From an uncultured Campylobacter sp. (GTDB lineage Bacteria > Campylobacterota > Campylobacteria > Campylobacterales > Campylobacteraceae): 18,599 nucleotides of DNA. How positions within the stretch are numbered: position 1 is the stretch's first letter; the number at the start of each line of letters is the position of its first letter. The notes under the pieces are model-generated. The model was not told the DNA's origin, did no database searches, and saw nothing but the letters and a program-made list of their open reading frames with translations. This document shows positions 1 to 6,648 of this stretch, piece by piece. The position numbers and the translations under genes were made by a program. The DNA lies in contig CAJPSJ010000006.1 in NCBI GenBank assembly GCA_905373295.1, positions 1 through 18,599 of the forward strand. The letters are read 5' to 3'.

Positions 1-17
1 GTACGGCCGTGCTAAAT

Positions 18-497
18 TTAAATAATATGCGCGATATCCAAAACGACGCCAAGTCCCTTATATCCGTATGCGCCGGCACCCACGGTGTAGCGGATCGCGG
101 CATATATCGACGCGCCGCCTAGCGCCAAAAACAGTAGCACGAGATAAAACCGCTCGCCAAACGCCAAAACGCTTAGCGCGAGGCTGCAAAGTGCCGAAAA
201 CAGCGCCGTAACAACGATGACGCGTTTCATCTCGGCTGCGCTCATCTGCCCCGTTTGGATCGCGCGACGCGGCCCCAGTCTGCCCTCGTCGTCGGTGCCC
301 TTTACCGCGTCGCCATAGTCGTTAGCGTAGTCGCTGAGTACCTGAAACAGAAGCGTCGTAAGCAGCGCCAGCGCGAAAATATCCGCTCTAAATACGCCCG
401 CGCCGTATGCTGCGCCGCTGCCAAGCAGTACGCCCGAGACGCTAAGCGGCAGCGATCTAAGGCGAGCGGATGCGTAAAGAGCTTTTGCGGTTATCAT
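18..497 (-). pseudogene. menA: Truncated MenA/UbiA-type prenyltransferase (N-terminal half)
   Basis: The 159-residue product matches the first half of a membrane 1,4-dihydroxy-2-naphthoate prenyltransferase of the UbiA family, which attaches the polyprenyl tail to a quinone head group. The first Asp-rich motif is visible (NDYGDAVKGTDDEGRLGP, about residues 59-76), with hydrophobic segments on both sides. Homology runs to YGYKGLG near residue 150, where the family normally continues with DVFVF-type sequence. Here it changes to VVLDIAHII and stops. Neither other frame restores the family sequence in the remaining bases. Family members are about 290-300 residues and need a second Asp-rich motif, absent here, so the product should be inactive. 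The ATG has AAAGG a few bases upstream. Only 17 bases lie beyond the stop, so a second piece outside the window cannot be excluded. Confidence 0.75.
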
Positions 498-524
498 TTT
501 TTGCCTTTTGTCGTTAAATTTATA

Positions 525-540
525 CGCCGAATTTACGGCG
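525..540. repeat. Small inverted repeat CGCCG-aattta-CGGCG
   Basis: A perfect 5-bp inverted repeat with a 6-base loop lies 28 bases upstream of the menA remnant start, in the divergent menA/kinase intergenic region. It could be a hairpin in the menA leader or a small operator. It is too short to assign. Confidence 0.3.
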
Positions 541-643
541 GACCCGAGATAAAATTTAGCGGAAAAACGCCAAAAATAATATAAATTTAGACTATTCGTA
601 GAGTAAATTTTATTTAAATTCGCCTTTTTAATATAAATAGCGG

Positions 644-649
644 TAAAAT
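644..649 (+). promoter_or_regulatory. -10 box of the pyridoxamine kinase gene
   Basis: TAAAAT, preceded by a long AT-rich stretch (AATATAAATAG and TTTATTTAAATT upstream) typical of Campylobacter sigma-70 promoters. Transcription would start near 656, leaving a leader of about 19 bases with AGGA at 665-668. Confidence 0.45.
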
Positions 650-674
650 AGAGCCAAAAATTTTAGGAATTGTG

Positions 675-1505
675 ATGAAAAAAGTTCTTACCGTTCAAGA
701 TATATCCTGCGTGGGCAAGGTTTCGCTGACCGTCGCCTTACCGATACTAAGCGCGATGGGGATGAGCACGAGCGTGATCCCTACGGCGGTTTTATCGATG
801 CATACGGGCTTTTCGGGCTACACCTTTTGCGATCTAAGCTCTCAAATACGCGCGATCATGGCGCACTGGAAAGACCGCGGAGTGGTATTTGACGGCATCT
901 ACACGGGTTTTTTGGGCTCGGCGGCACAGATCGAGATTATGAGCGAGCTATTTGCGGAATTCGGCGGCGCGGGTAAGACCATTTTGGTCGATCCTTGCAT
1001 GGGCGATAACGGCGTATTTTATCCTGGCTTTAACGAGGATTTTGCCCGTATGATGGCGCTTCTGTGCGCTCAAGCCGACGTCATTACGCCCAATATCACC
1101 GAGGCCTGCGCGATTACAGGCGTGCCGTACCGAGAGGATGCGGATAGGGATTTCATCATGGATCTGCTTGCGCGTCTTAGAGAGCTGGGCGCTAGACAGG
1201 TCATTTTAAAAGGTATCGGCTACATCGCCGATCAGTGCGGGGTTTTCAGCTACGATGCGCGCACGGGCAGGACGGAGGAGTATTTTCACGAGCTGCTGCC
1301 GGTTAAATTTAACGGCACCGGCGATATTTTCGCCGCCGTAGCCTTCGGCGCAATAATGCGCGGCAAGTCGCTGGAAACGGCGGTTCGCATCGCCGCGGAC
1401 TTCGTCGTCAGCACGATCAAAGAGACGATGAGCGACGAAGAGCGCAACGGATACGAAGGGGTCGATTTCGAAGCGATAATTCCTGAGCTGGTGAGGAAAA
1501 TCTAA
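675..1505 (+). CDS. Pyridoxamine/pyridoxal kinase (ribokinase fold)
   Basis: A 276-residue PfkB/ribokinase-fold kinase of the PdxK/PdxY type. It phosphorylates pyridoxal, pyridoxamine or pyridoxine with ATP in cytosolic vitamin B6 salvage. Visible features are the N-terminal VQDISCVGKVSL segment that contacts substrate, the LVDPCMGDNG and ITPNITEA segments (about residues 105-140), and the anion-hole motif FNGTGD at 212-217, with Asp217 as the expected catalytic base. Length is normal. The frame also opens with GTG at 672, but ATG at 675 is 6 bases after AGGA (665-668) and gives the usual MKKVLTVQD start, so I chose it. The sequence resembles the pyridoxamine kinases of Firmicutes more than E. 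coli PdxK, so substrate preference is uncertain. It is divergent from the menA remnant and alone in its transcript. Confidence 0.9.
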   Translation: MKKVLTVQDISCVGKVSLTVALPILSAMGMSTSVIPTAVLSMHTGFSGYTFCDLSSQIRAIMAHWKDRGVVFDGIYTGFLGSAAQIEIMSELFAEFGGAGKTILVDPCMGDNGVFYPGFNEDFARMMALLCAQADVITPNITEACAITGVPYREDADRDFIMDLLARLRELGARQVILKGIGYIADQCGVFSYDARTGRTEEYFHELLPVKFNGTGDIFAAVAFGAIMRGKSLETAVRIAADFVVSTIKETMSDEERNGYEGVDFEAIIPELVRKI

Positions 1506-1946
1506 GTTCTAGACGTATTTGGAACTCGCCGCGCGGACAGAGGATTTGCGGTAGAGCTTTAAAATTTTACCGCAAAAGGAAATTCCTAAATTTTATCTGC
1601 GGCGTGAAATTTTAAAATTTCAAAATTTATGTGTCGTGTGGGGCATGGAATTTTAGAATTCATGCATTGCGCGGGCTTATAATTTTATCTCCTGCATAGA
1701 ATTTTAAAATTTGCACCGAAGTAAAGATGCAAAATTTATCACTAGCGCTGAATTCTAAACGCAAGGCTACAGCGAATTTATCTGTTTGCGAGTTTGAGCT
1801 GCATTTTGAAGTTTTGCGCAAAATATGCTTAAAATTTTATTCCTGCGAGTCGTGCGCCATGCACTTATAAAATAATCTCAAAATTTAGATTAAAATCCGT
1901 ATTTAAATCCTATATTTATTTAAAATTTTAGCGATTATTAGAGAGG
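1506..1946. other. Gene-free AT-word-rich intergenic stretch
   Basis: I see no credible gene. A 9-bp perfect inverted repeat (TTTGCGGTA at 1545-1553, TACCGCAAA at 1568-1576) lies 40 bases after the kinase stop. It has no T-run on either side, so it is at best a weak terminator. Beyond it are closely spaced AAATTT words (five between 1562 and 1628) separated by GC-rich spacers. From about 1870 the DNA becomes markedly AT-rich up to about 2250, unlike the flanking genes. Confidence 0.6.
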
Positions 1947-2138
1947 ATGCTTGAAGAATTAAATAAAGATGGATATAAAATTAACGGCACTAAATTGCAA
2001 TATCTGATAGCGAAAAATGAGATGATACGGAAAATTTTATGAGATACCAAGCATCAAGACGGCTACACTATAGCGGTTACTATAAGCGGCAGCGATACGG
2101 ATAAGATAAATACTTACACAGAAAAAGAAGGATTGTAA
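1947..2138 (+). pseudogene. Small ORF interrupted by an in-frame TGA
   Basis: Reading from ATG at 1947 gives 31 codons (MLEELNKDGYKIN...), an in-frame TGA at 2040-2042, then 31 more codons (DTKHQDGYTIAVTISG...) to TAA at 2136-2138. Both halves have natural-looking amphipathic composition and no other stop. That suggests a small gene of about 63 codons broken by one substitution, or a fragment of a larger gene. GAGAGG directly abuts the ATG, which is poor spacing. I do not recognise the sequence. It sits in an AT-rich islet unlike its neighbours. A 27-codon GTG-started ORF follows at 2240-2323 with AAGGA upstream but also has no recognisable product. Confidence 0.35.
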
Positions 2139-2317
2139 TAGCAAAGATGATTGGAATTTGAATGTGTAAAAAAAGCACTTAATTAAATTTTTCTAAGCAT
2201 TTGGCGAGATTATATTAAAACAAGAAGGAATGTATACTCGTGAAATTTAAATATGAGCGTCGGGCGCAAAATAGCCGCGGAGTGGATCGGCTAGCTCCGC
2301 TAGAAGCGCTATATAAA

Positions 2318-2360
2318 GGGTAAATTTAAAACGGAGCTTTGCCGAATTTTAAATTTACCC
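2318..2360 (-). terminator. Strong hairpin downstream of hcp
   Basis: A perfect 14-bp inverted repeat, GGGTAAATTTAAAA (2318-2331) and TTTTAAATTTACCC (2347-2360), has an inner CGG/CCG pairing in its loop. It lies 20 bases past the hcp stop on the minus strand and is followed there by TTTATATAG, a modest U-run. Position and stem strength fit a Rho-independent terminator for hcp; it could also block transcription from the other side. Confidence 0.6.
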
Positions 2361-2380
2361 GATTTGCCTCGCTATAAAAT

Positions 2381-3709
2381 TTATTCGCCCAGGAAGTATT
2401 TCAGATCCGCCTGCGCGTCGCCGCTGATTAGGCGAAGGCCGAAATTTTGCACCAAAAAGCCCAAAATTTCGTCGTTAAAAAACTCAGGCACCGTAGGACC
2501 CACGTTGATATTCTTAACGCCAAGGCTAAATAGCGCAAGCAGGATGATGACCGCCTTTTGCTCCATCCACATCAGCACGATCGAGACCGGCAGATCGTTT
2601 ACCGCGATGCCCGTAGCCTCGCTAAGCGCAAGGGCGATCTTGACCGCGCCGTTGCTGTCGTTGCACTGGCCTAGATCGATATAGCGCGGAAGCTCGGTGC
2701 CGGGCACGTTTCCGAAATCCACGTCGTTGAAGCGGAATTTACCGCAGCTCGAGGTCAAAATCACGCAGTCCTTCGGCAGGCTAAGCGCTAGCTCGCGGTA
2801 ATACTCGCGTCCTTTGCCCGGCGCGTCGCAGCCCGCGATGACGAAAAAGCGGCGGATTTTGCCAGATTTGATCGCGTCTAAAATTTGCGGCGCGAGGCTC
2901 AAAATCGTCTTGTAGTGTCCGCCCGTTACCAAGCTCTCGTCGCTGTCCATACTCACGTCGCCGCATGCAAGCGCGCACTCGATGAGCGGCGTAAAATCGT
3001 CGTTTTGGATATGCTTGATCCCGTCTGTGCCCGCGATAGAGTAGCCAAACAGCCTGTCTGCGTAGCTACAGGATGAGCGAAGCGGCACGATGCAGTTAGT
3101 AGTCATCAAAATAGCGCCCTTAAATTCGTTAAAAAGCTTGGTCTGATCGAACCACGCCTTGCCGACGTTGCCCTTTAGGTGCGGATACTTGCGAAGCTCC
3201 GGATAACCGTGCGCAGGAAGCATCTCGGAGTGGGTATAGATATTGATGCCCTTGCCCTCGGTCGTCTTTAGCAGCACTTCAAGCGCATGCAGGTTGTGAC
3301 CGCTAACCAAAATAGCCTTGCCCTCGACTTTGTTTTGGCTAACTTTAACCGGGGTCGGTACGCCAAATTTTGCGGTATGCGCCTCGCTTAAAATATCCAT
3401 CATCTGCACGCCCGCGCTTCCGACGGCCATCAGCTGCGAGATATGCTCGTCAAAGTTAAAATTTGAGTTCGTCAGCGTAAAATACAGCGTGTCCGCCATA
3501 ACGGTATCGACCGCGCTAGTATCGGCGCCGAGCTCGTGCGCGTGGTGGCGGTAGGCGCTAAGGCCTTTAAGTCCGAAAACCATAGTGTCTTGAAGCAGGC
3601 TTAATGTGGAATTTTTGCCACAGGTACCGCGGTCTTGGCCTTTGGCGCCGCAGCCCTCGGGTGCGCTCATTTGGCACTGATGACAGAACATCTCTAGATT
3701 GTCGCTCAT
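2381..3709 (-). CDS. hcp: Hybrid cluster protein (hydroxylamine/NO reductase), short form
   Basis: A 442-residue hybrid cluster (prismane) protein, a cytosolic Fe-S enzyme linked to nitrosative stress that reduces NO and hydroxylamine. N-terminal cluster cysteines are 9, 12, 20 and 30 (C-x2-C-x7-C-x9-C). All expected ligands of the Fe-S-O hybrid cluster can be assigned by motif: His138 (SGHN), Glu162 (HSEM), Cys206 (TTNC), Cys294 (AGCD, the persulfide Cys), Cys322 (SSCGK), Cys349 (GQCND) and Glu383 (MEQKA). Class I and II proteins are about 540-550 residues. This length fits the class III-like form lacking one helical bundle after the N-terminal cysteines. The frame extends to 3805, but MSDNLEMFC at 3709 follows AAGGA by 6 bases and the longer start would run through the promoter. 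Regulation is probably by an FNR/CRP-family factor. No hcr reductase gene is adjacent. Confidence 0.95.
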   Translation of the reverse strand: MSDNLEMFCHQCQMSAPEGCGAKGQDRGTCGKNSTLSLLQDTMVFGLKGLSAYRHHAHELGADTSAVDTVMADTLYFTLTNSNFNFDEHISQLMAVGSAGVQMMDILSEAHTAKFGVPTPVKVSQNKVEGKAILVSGHNLHALEVLLKTTEGKGINIYTHSEMLPAHGYPELRKYPHLKGNVGKAWFDQTKLFNEFKGAILMTTNCIVPLRSSCSYADRLFGYSIAGTDGIKHIQNDDFTPLIECALACGDVSMDSDESLVTGGHYKTILSLAPQILDAIKSGKIRRFFVIAGCDAPGKGREYYRELALSLPKDCVILTSSCGKFRFNDVDFGNVPGTELPRYIDLGQCNDSNGAVKIALALSEATGIAVNDLPVSIVLMWMEQKAVIILLALFSLGVKNINVGPTVPEFFNDEILGFLVQNFGLRLISGDAQADLKYFLGE

Positions 3710-3741
3710 AGAAAATCCTTTGTAAAAAAATTTAGTTGGTA

Positions 3742-3747
3742 ATTTTA
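3742..3747 (-). promoter_or_regulatory. -10 box of hcp
   Basis: TAAAAT on the minus strand. With a start about 7 bases downstream (near 3735), the leader is about 25 bases and the FNR-type palindrome centres at -41.5. Confidence 0.5.
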
Positions 3748-3769
3748 AGATTTTATTTAGGCAAAAAAA

Positions 3770-3783
3770 TTGATTATAATCAA
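3770..3783. promoter_or_regulatory. FNR/CRP-family operator TTGAT-N4-ATCAA
   Basis: TTGATTATAATCAA is an exact match to the classical FNR box, and the symmetry extends one base pair each side (3769-3784). It lies 60 bases upstream of the hcp start. Relative to the TAAAAT -10 box it is centred at -41.5, the class II activator position. Campylobacter NssR is reported to use TTAAC-N4-GTTAA, so this site is closer to true FNR specificity. Confidence 0.7.
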
Positions 3784-3984
3784 TAAAATGGCTAAATTTT
3801 ATCAAATTTATTTACAAAATGAGAATTTTAAATTTTATAAAAGGTATTCTAGATTGCTTAGAAAGTATAACGAGAAATTAGAATATTAAAAAATTTCTGG
3901 AACAAATTTTTATAGAACTAAGAAAACTTAAAGCTCTTTAAACATCGATAAAATCAGGGGTCTAAAGGAATTTTTGAGTATATA

Positions 3985-4059
3985 TGGCTCCGGATGCTGG
4001 ATTCGAACCAGCGACCAAGCGGTTAACAGCCGCCTACTCTACCGCTGAGCTAATCCGGA
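3985..4059 (-). tRNA. tRNA-Asn (GTT)
   Basis: Cloverleaf with acceptor TCCGGAT/ATCCGGA, anticodon loop CTGTTAA (GTT), T-loop TTCGAAT and encoded CCA. It is the last of six tRNA genes in the minus-strand cluster. The DNA after it contains a weak palindrome (TTAAAG-AG-CTTTAA on the minus strand, near 3930) followed by a T-rich stretch, a possible terminator. Confidence 0.95.
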
Positions 4060-4073
4060 ACGCGTAGAATGGA

Positions 4074-4158
4074 TGGTGCGGATGAAAGGACTTGAACCTT
4101 CATGCCGTGAGGCGCCAGATCCTAAGTCTGGTGTGTCTGCCAATTTCACCACATCCGC
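4074..4158 (-). tRNA. tRNA-Leu (TAG)
   Basis: 85-nt class II tRNA with a long variable arm, acceptor GCGGATG/CATCCGC, anticodon loop CTTAGGA (TAG), T-loop TTCAAGT and encoded CCA. Confidence 0.95.
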
Positions 4159-4206
4159 AAAAAGAAAGCGCATATTAGCTAAAAAGCTCTTAATATGAGC
4201 TTAATA

Positions 4207-4283
4207 TGGTACGCCCAAGAGGATTCGAACCTCTGGCCTACGGCTTAGAAGGCCGTTGCTCTATCCAACTGAGCTATGAGCGC
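4207..4283 (-). tRNA. tRNA-Arg (TCT)
   Basis: 77-nt tRNA with anticodon stem ACGGC/GCCGT around CTTCTAA (TCT) and encoded CCA. Its 5' half closely resembles the neighbouring tRNA-Arg (TCG), suggesting a tandem duplication followed by anticodon divergence. Confidence 0.95.
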
Positions 4284-4298
4284 AAAATATCAAATCAG

Positions 4299-4375
4299 TG
4301 GTACGCTCGAAAGGAGTCGAACCTTCAACCTACAGATCCGAAGTCTGTTGCTCTATCCAATTGAGCTACGAGCGC
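4299..4375 (-). tRNA. tRNA-Arg (TCG)
   Basis: 77-nt tRNA with acceptor GCGCTCG/CGAGCGT, anticodon stem ACAGA/TCTGT around CTTCGGA (TCG) and encoded CCA. The wobble base is T rather than the inosine-forming A of ACG arginine tRNAs. Confidence 0.93.
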
Positions 4376-4381
4376 ATAAAG

Positions 4382-4459
4382 TGGGGTGAGTTGTGGGAAT
4401 CGAACCCACGACCCTCAGGACCACAATCTGATGCTCTAACCTACTGAGCTAAACTCACC
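4382..4459 (-). tRNA. tRNA-His (GTG)
   Basis: Anticodon GTG, acceptor GTGAGTT/AACTCAC and encoded CCA. The base before the acceptor stem (4459) is G on the minus strand and faces discriminator C at 4385, giving the extra G(-1) typical of histidine tRNA. Confidence 0.95.
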
Positions 4460-4463
4460 ACAA

Positions 4464-4540
<77 letters not shown>

Positions 4541-4569
4541 TAGATTTTCGTGGATTGAATGAAAAGCGT

Positions 4570-4575
4570 ATTATA
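4570..4575 (-). promoter_or_regulatory. -10 box of the tRNA operon
   Basis: Consensus TATAAT on the minus strand, preceded by an AT alternation and an A-run. Transcription would start near 4563, giving a leader of about 22 bases before tRNA-Pro and one transcript for all six tRNAs. Confidence 0.65.
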
Positions 4576-4614
4576 TATATTTTTTCTTAAATTCCGCTTT
4601 TTACGGCTCTAAAT

Positions 4615-5244
4615 TTAATGTAATTTAGCAAGTCTCATCTGTTTTTCTAAATTTTTCAATAAAATTCGCATCAGCGCCAGCCCCTTCGTGCGATGCGAAA
4701 TTTCAAATTTCACCGCAGTGGGCAGCTCTCCGATCGTGCGGTCAAATCCGCGCGGAATAAACATAAAATCGTATCCGAAGCCGTTTTGCCCGCGCTGCTG
4801 TGTTATCGCCGTGCCGTGCATGAAGCCGTGCGTGCAAAACTCGCCCAGAGCGCATTTTAGCGCGATCGCCGCAGTGTAATGCGCAGGGCTCTCCTCTAGC
4901 CCCAGCGCGCGTAGGCTAGCGGCTAATTTCTCGCGATTGCTCGCATCCGTTGCACCCTCTCCACTAAAGCGTGCCGAAAATATCCCCGGAACCCCGCCTA
5001 GCGCGTCCACGCAGATACCGCTATCGTCGCTTAACACAAAAAATTCGCTCTGTAAATTTTTACTTTTTAGCGCCTCATGCACTGCGCGAACTTTGATAAG
5101 TGCGTTTTGTTTGAAGCTCGCGCCGCACTCGTCGATCTCAAAAGGATCCAGCACCTCGCCGAGCGCACACACGTCGTATTCCGTGAAAAATTCTTTTATC
5201 TCTTTTACTTTATTTTTGTTACTCGTCGCAAGTAAAATTTTCAT
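4615..5244 (-). CDS. rdgB: Non-canonical purine NTP pyrophosphatase (RdgB/HAM1)
   Basis: A 209-residue cytosolic house-cleaning enzyme that hydrolyses dITP, ITP and XTP to the monophosphates and so keeps hypoxanthine and xanthine out of DNA and RNA. Family motifs are present in order: TSNKNKVKE (7-15) for the nucleotide phosphate, DDSGICVDALGGVPGIFSAR (73-92) with the metal/catalytic aspartates, GQNGFGYDFMF for base recognition, and SHRTKGL near the C terminus. Length is normal. The ATG has a strong AAGGAGCGAGG upstream. Functionally it pairs with the hypoxanthine-DNA glycosylase at 8199, since one sanitises the pool and the other repairs DNA. The two are not in one operon. Confidence 0.96.
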   Translation of the reverse strand: MKILLATSNKNKVKEIKEFFTEYDVCALGEVLDPFEIDECGASFKQNALIKVRAVHEALKSKNLQSEFFVLSDDSGICVDALGGVPGIFSARFSGEGATDASNREKLAASLRALGLEESPAHYTAAIALKCALGEFCTHGFMHGTAITQQRGQNGFGYDFMFIPRGFDRTIGELPTAVKFEISHRTKGLALMRILLKNLEKQMRLAKLH

Positions 5245-5308
5245 CCTCGCTCCTTAAATTTAAGCCACCATTTTACCCAAAATCAAAGAATTCGTTACGA
5301 TTTTTGGC

Positions 5309-5314
5309 TATAAT
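5309..5314 (+). promoter_or_regulatory. -10 box of the yajR-moeA operon
   Basis: TATAAT preceded by TTTTTGGC. The predicted start is near 5321, and the leader carries GAGG at 5337-5340 before ATG at 5350. Confidence 0.55.
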
Positions 5315-5349
5315 CGGCACAAATTTCATATTATTTGAGGTCTAAGATT

Positions 5350-6648
5350 ATGCTAAAAAGCGTCCTTCCGCTTAGTTTTATCATCGCTACGAGGTTTTTT
5401 GGATTATTTATTTTGCTGCCCGTGCTTAGCCTGTATGCATTGAGCTTACACGGCGCAAACGAAAGTCTAGTGGGGCTACTTTTTGGAATTTATGCGATTA
5501 TGCAAGTGATTTTGCAAACGCCATTTGGAGTGTTAAGCGATAAGATCGGACGTAAAAAAACTCTTGCGATAGGGCTGACGCTTTTTATCGTGGGCGCTTG
5601 CGTTTGCGCGGCGAGCGAGAGCATTTATACGATGATTTTTGGGCGCTTTTTGCAAGGCTGCGGTGCTGTAGGAGCCGTAGCTACCGCACTAATTAGCGAT
5701 TTTACGCGGGAGGAAGAGCGCGGTAAGGCGATGGCGGTAATGGGCGCGATGATAGGCGTGAGCTTTGGTGTCGCAATGATTTTAAGTCCGCTTTTAAGCG
5801 CCAAATTTGGGCTTGCCAGCCTATTTCATCTAAGTTCGGCGCTTACGCTTTTATGTTTGATGCTGCTTTTTTTCGTAGTACCTACCGAACCGCATATCCG
5901 CTCCCTGCGCCAAAAGGTCCCGCTCGGCTCACTTTTGAGTGACAAAAATTTAATGCTTATGAATTTAACGAATTTTTTTCAAAAAGCTTTCATGACGGCA
6001 GCGTTTTTTCTAATTCCAATTTTGCTCGTGCAAAAATTCGGACTTTCCAAAAGTGATTTGACCAAAATTTATGCTCTAGGCGCTATTTTCGGCTTTACCG
6101 CGATGGGTGCGAGCGGTGCTTTAGGCGAGAAACGCGCGCTAGCTAAGCAAATTCTACTCATCGGCATTTGCTTTTTCATCGCTTCGTATTTGATTTTTGC
6201 GTTTGCTAGCGGTGCGAGCGCTTTCGTAGTGGGCGTGATGCTCTTTTTCGTGGGATTTAACGCGCATGAGCCCATTATGCAAAGCCTTGCGTCCAAATTT
6301 GCCAAAGTCGCTCAAAAAGGCGCCGCGCTTGGGATTTTTAATTCGTTCGGATTTTTTGGCAGTTTTTTGGGCGGGCTATGCGGCGGCGCACTTTTTGGCA
6401 AAATCGGCATCGAAGCGCTAGGCATTGGCGTCGCGGTTTTGGGCGTGATCTGGCTTGTGCTACTTTCTAGGCTGAGCGATCCGAAACTTTTTAAGAATTT
6501 ATACTTTCCTAAAGGCGGCGATTTTTCCGCACTACAGGGCGTAAAGGGCATTATTGAAATTTACGAGACCGATAGCGAACTCGTTGTGAAATTTAACTCG
6601 AAACTGATAGATGAAGATCAAATTTATAAAATCGTAGGAGGTAAATGA
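5350..6648 (+). CDS. YajR-like MFS transporter with C-terminal YAM domain
   Basis: A 432-residue major facilitator protein of the inner membrane with about 12 hydrophobic helices. Motif A is clear between helices 2 and 3 (GVLSDKIGRKK, 60-70). The N-terminal pattern FGLFILLPVLSLYAL followed by LVGLLFGIYAIMQ closely follows E. coli YajR. After the last helix, the roughly 45-residue tail (GVKGIIEIYETDSELVVKF, then DEDQIYKI) matches the ferredoxin-like YAM domain that distinguishes YajR. Substrate is not established for the family; proton-coupled export is the usual expectation. The frame extends to TTG at 5335, but ATG at 5350 lies 9 bases after GAGG. It overlaps moeA by 1-4 bases, so the two are translationally coupled. 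Confidence 0.88.
   Translation: MLKSVLPLSFIIATRFFGLFILLPVLSLYALSLHGANESLVGLLFGIYAIMQVILQTPFGVLSDKIGRKKTLAIGLTLFIVGACVCAASESIYTMIFGRFLQGCGAVGAVATALISDFTREEERGKAMAVMGAMIGVSFGVAMILSPLLSAKFGLASLFHLSSALTLLCLMLLFFVVPTEPHIRSLRQKVPLGSLLSDKNLMLMNLTNFFQKAFMTAAFFLIPILLVQKFGLSKSDLTKIYALGAIFGFTAMGASGALGEKRALAKQILLIGICFFIASYLIFAFASGASAFVVGVMLFFVGFNAHEPIMQSLASKFAKVAQKGAALGIFNSFGFFGSFLGGLCGGALFGKIGIEALGIGVAVLGVIWLVLLSRLSDPKLFKNLYFPKGGDFSALQGVKGIIEIYETDSELVVKFNSKLIDEDQIYKIVGGK

Noticed and set aside
2040..2042. In-frame TGA read as selenocysteine
   Set aside because: The frame matches no known selenoprotein, I see no clear SECIS-like stem right after it, and the start has a poor ribosome-binding site. A broken gene is simpler.
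3710..3805. Longer hcp start adding 32 residues
   Set aside because: The added residues are low-complexity and run through the FNR-type box and -10 region. The inner ATG has a well-placed AAGGA and the normal family N terminus.
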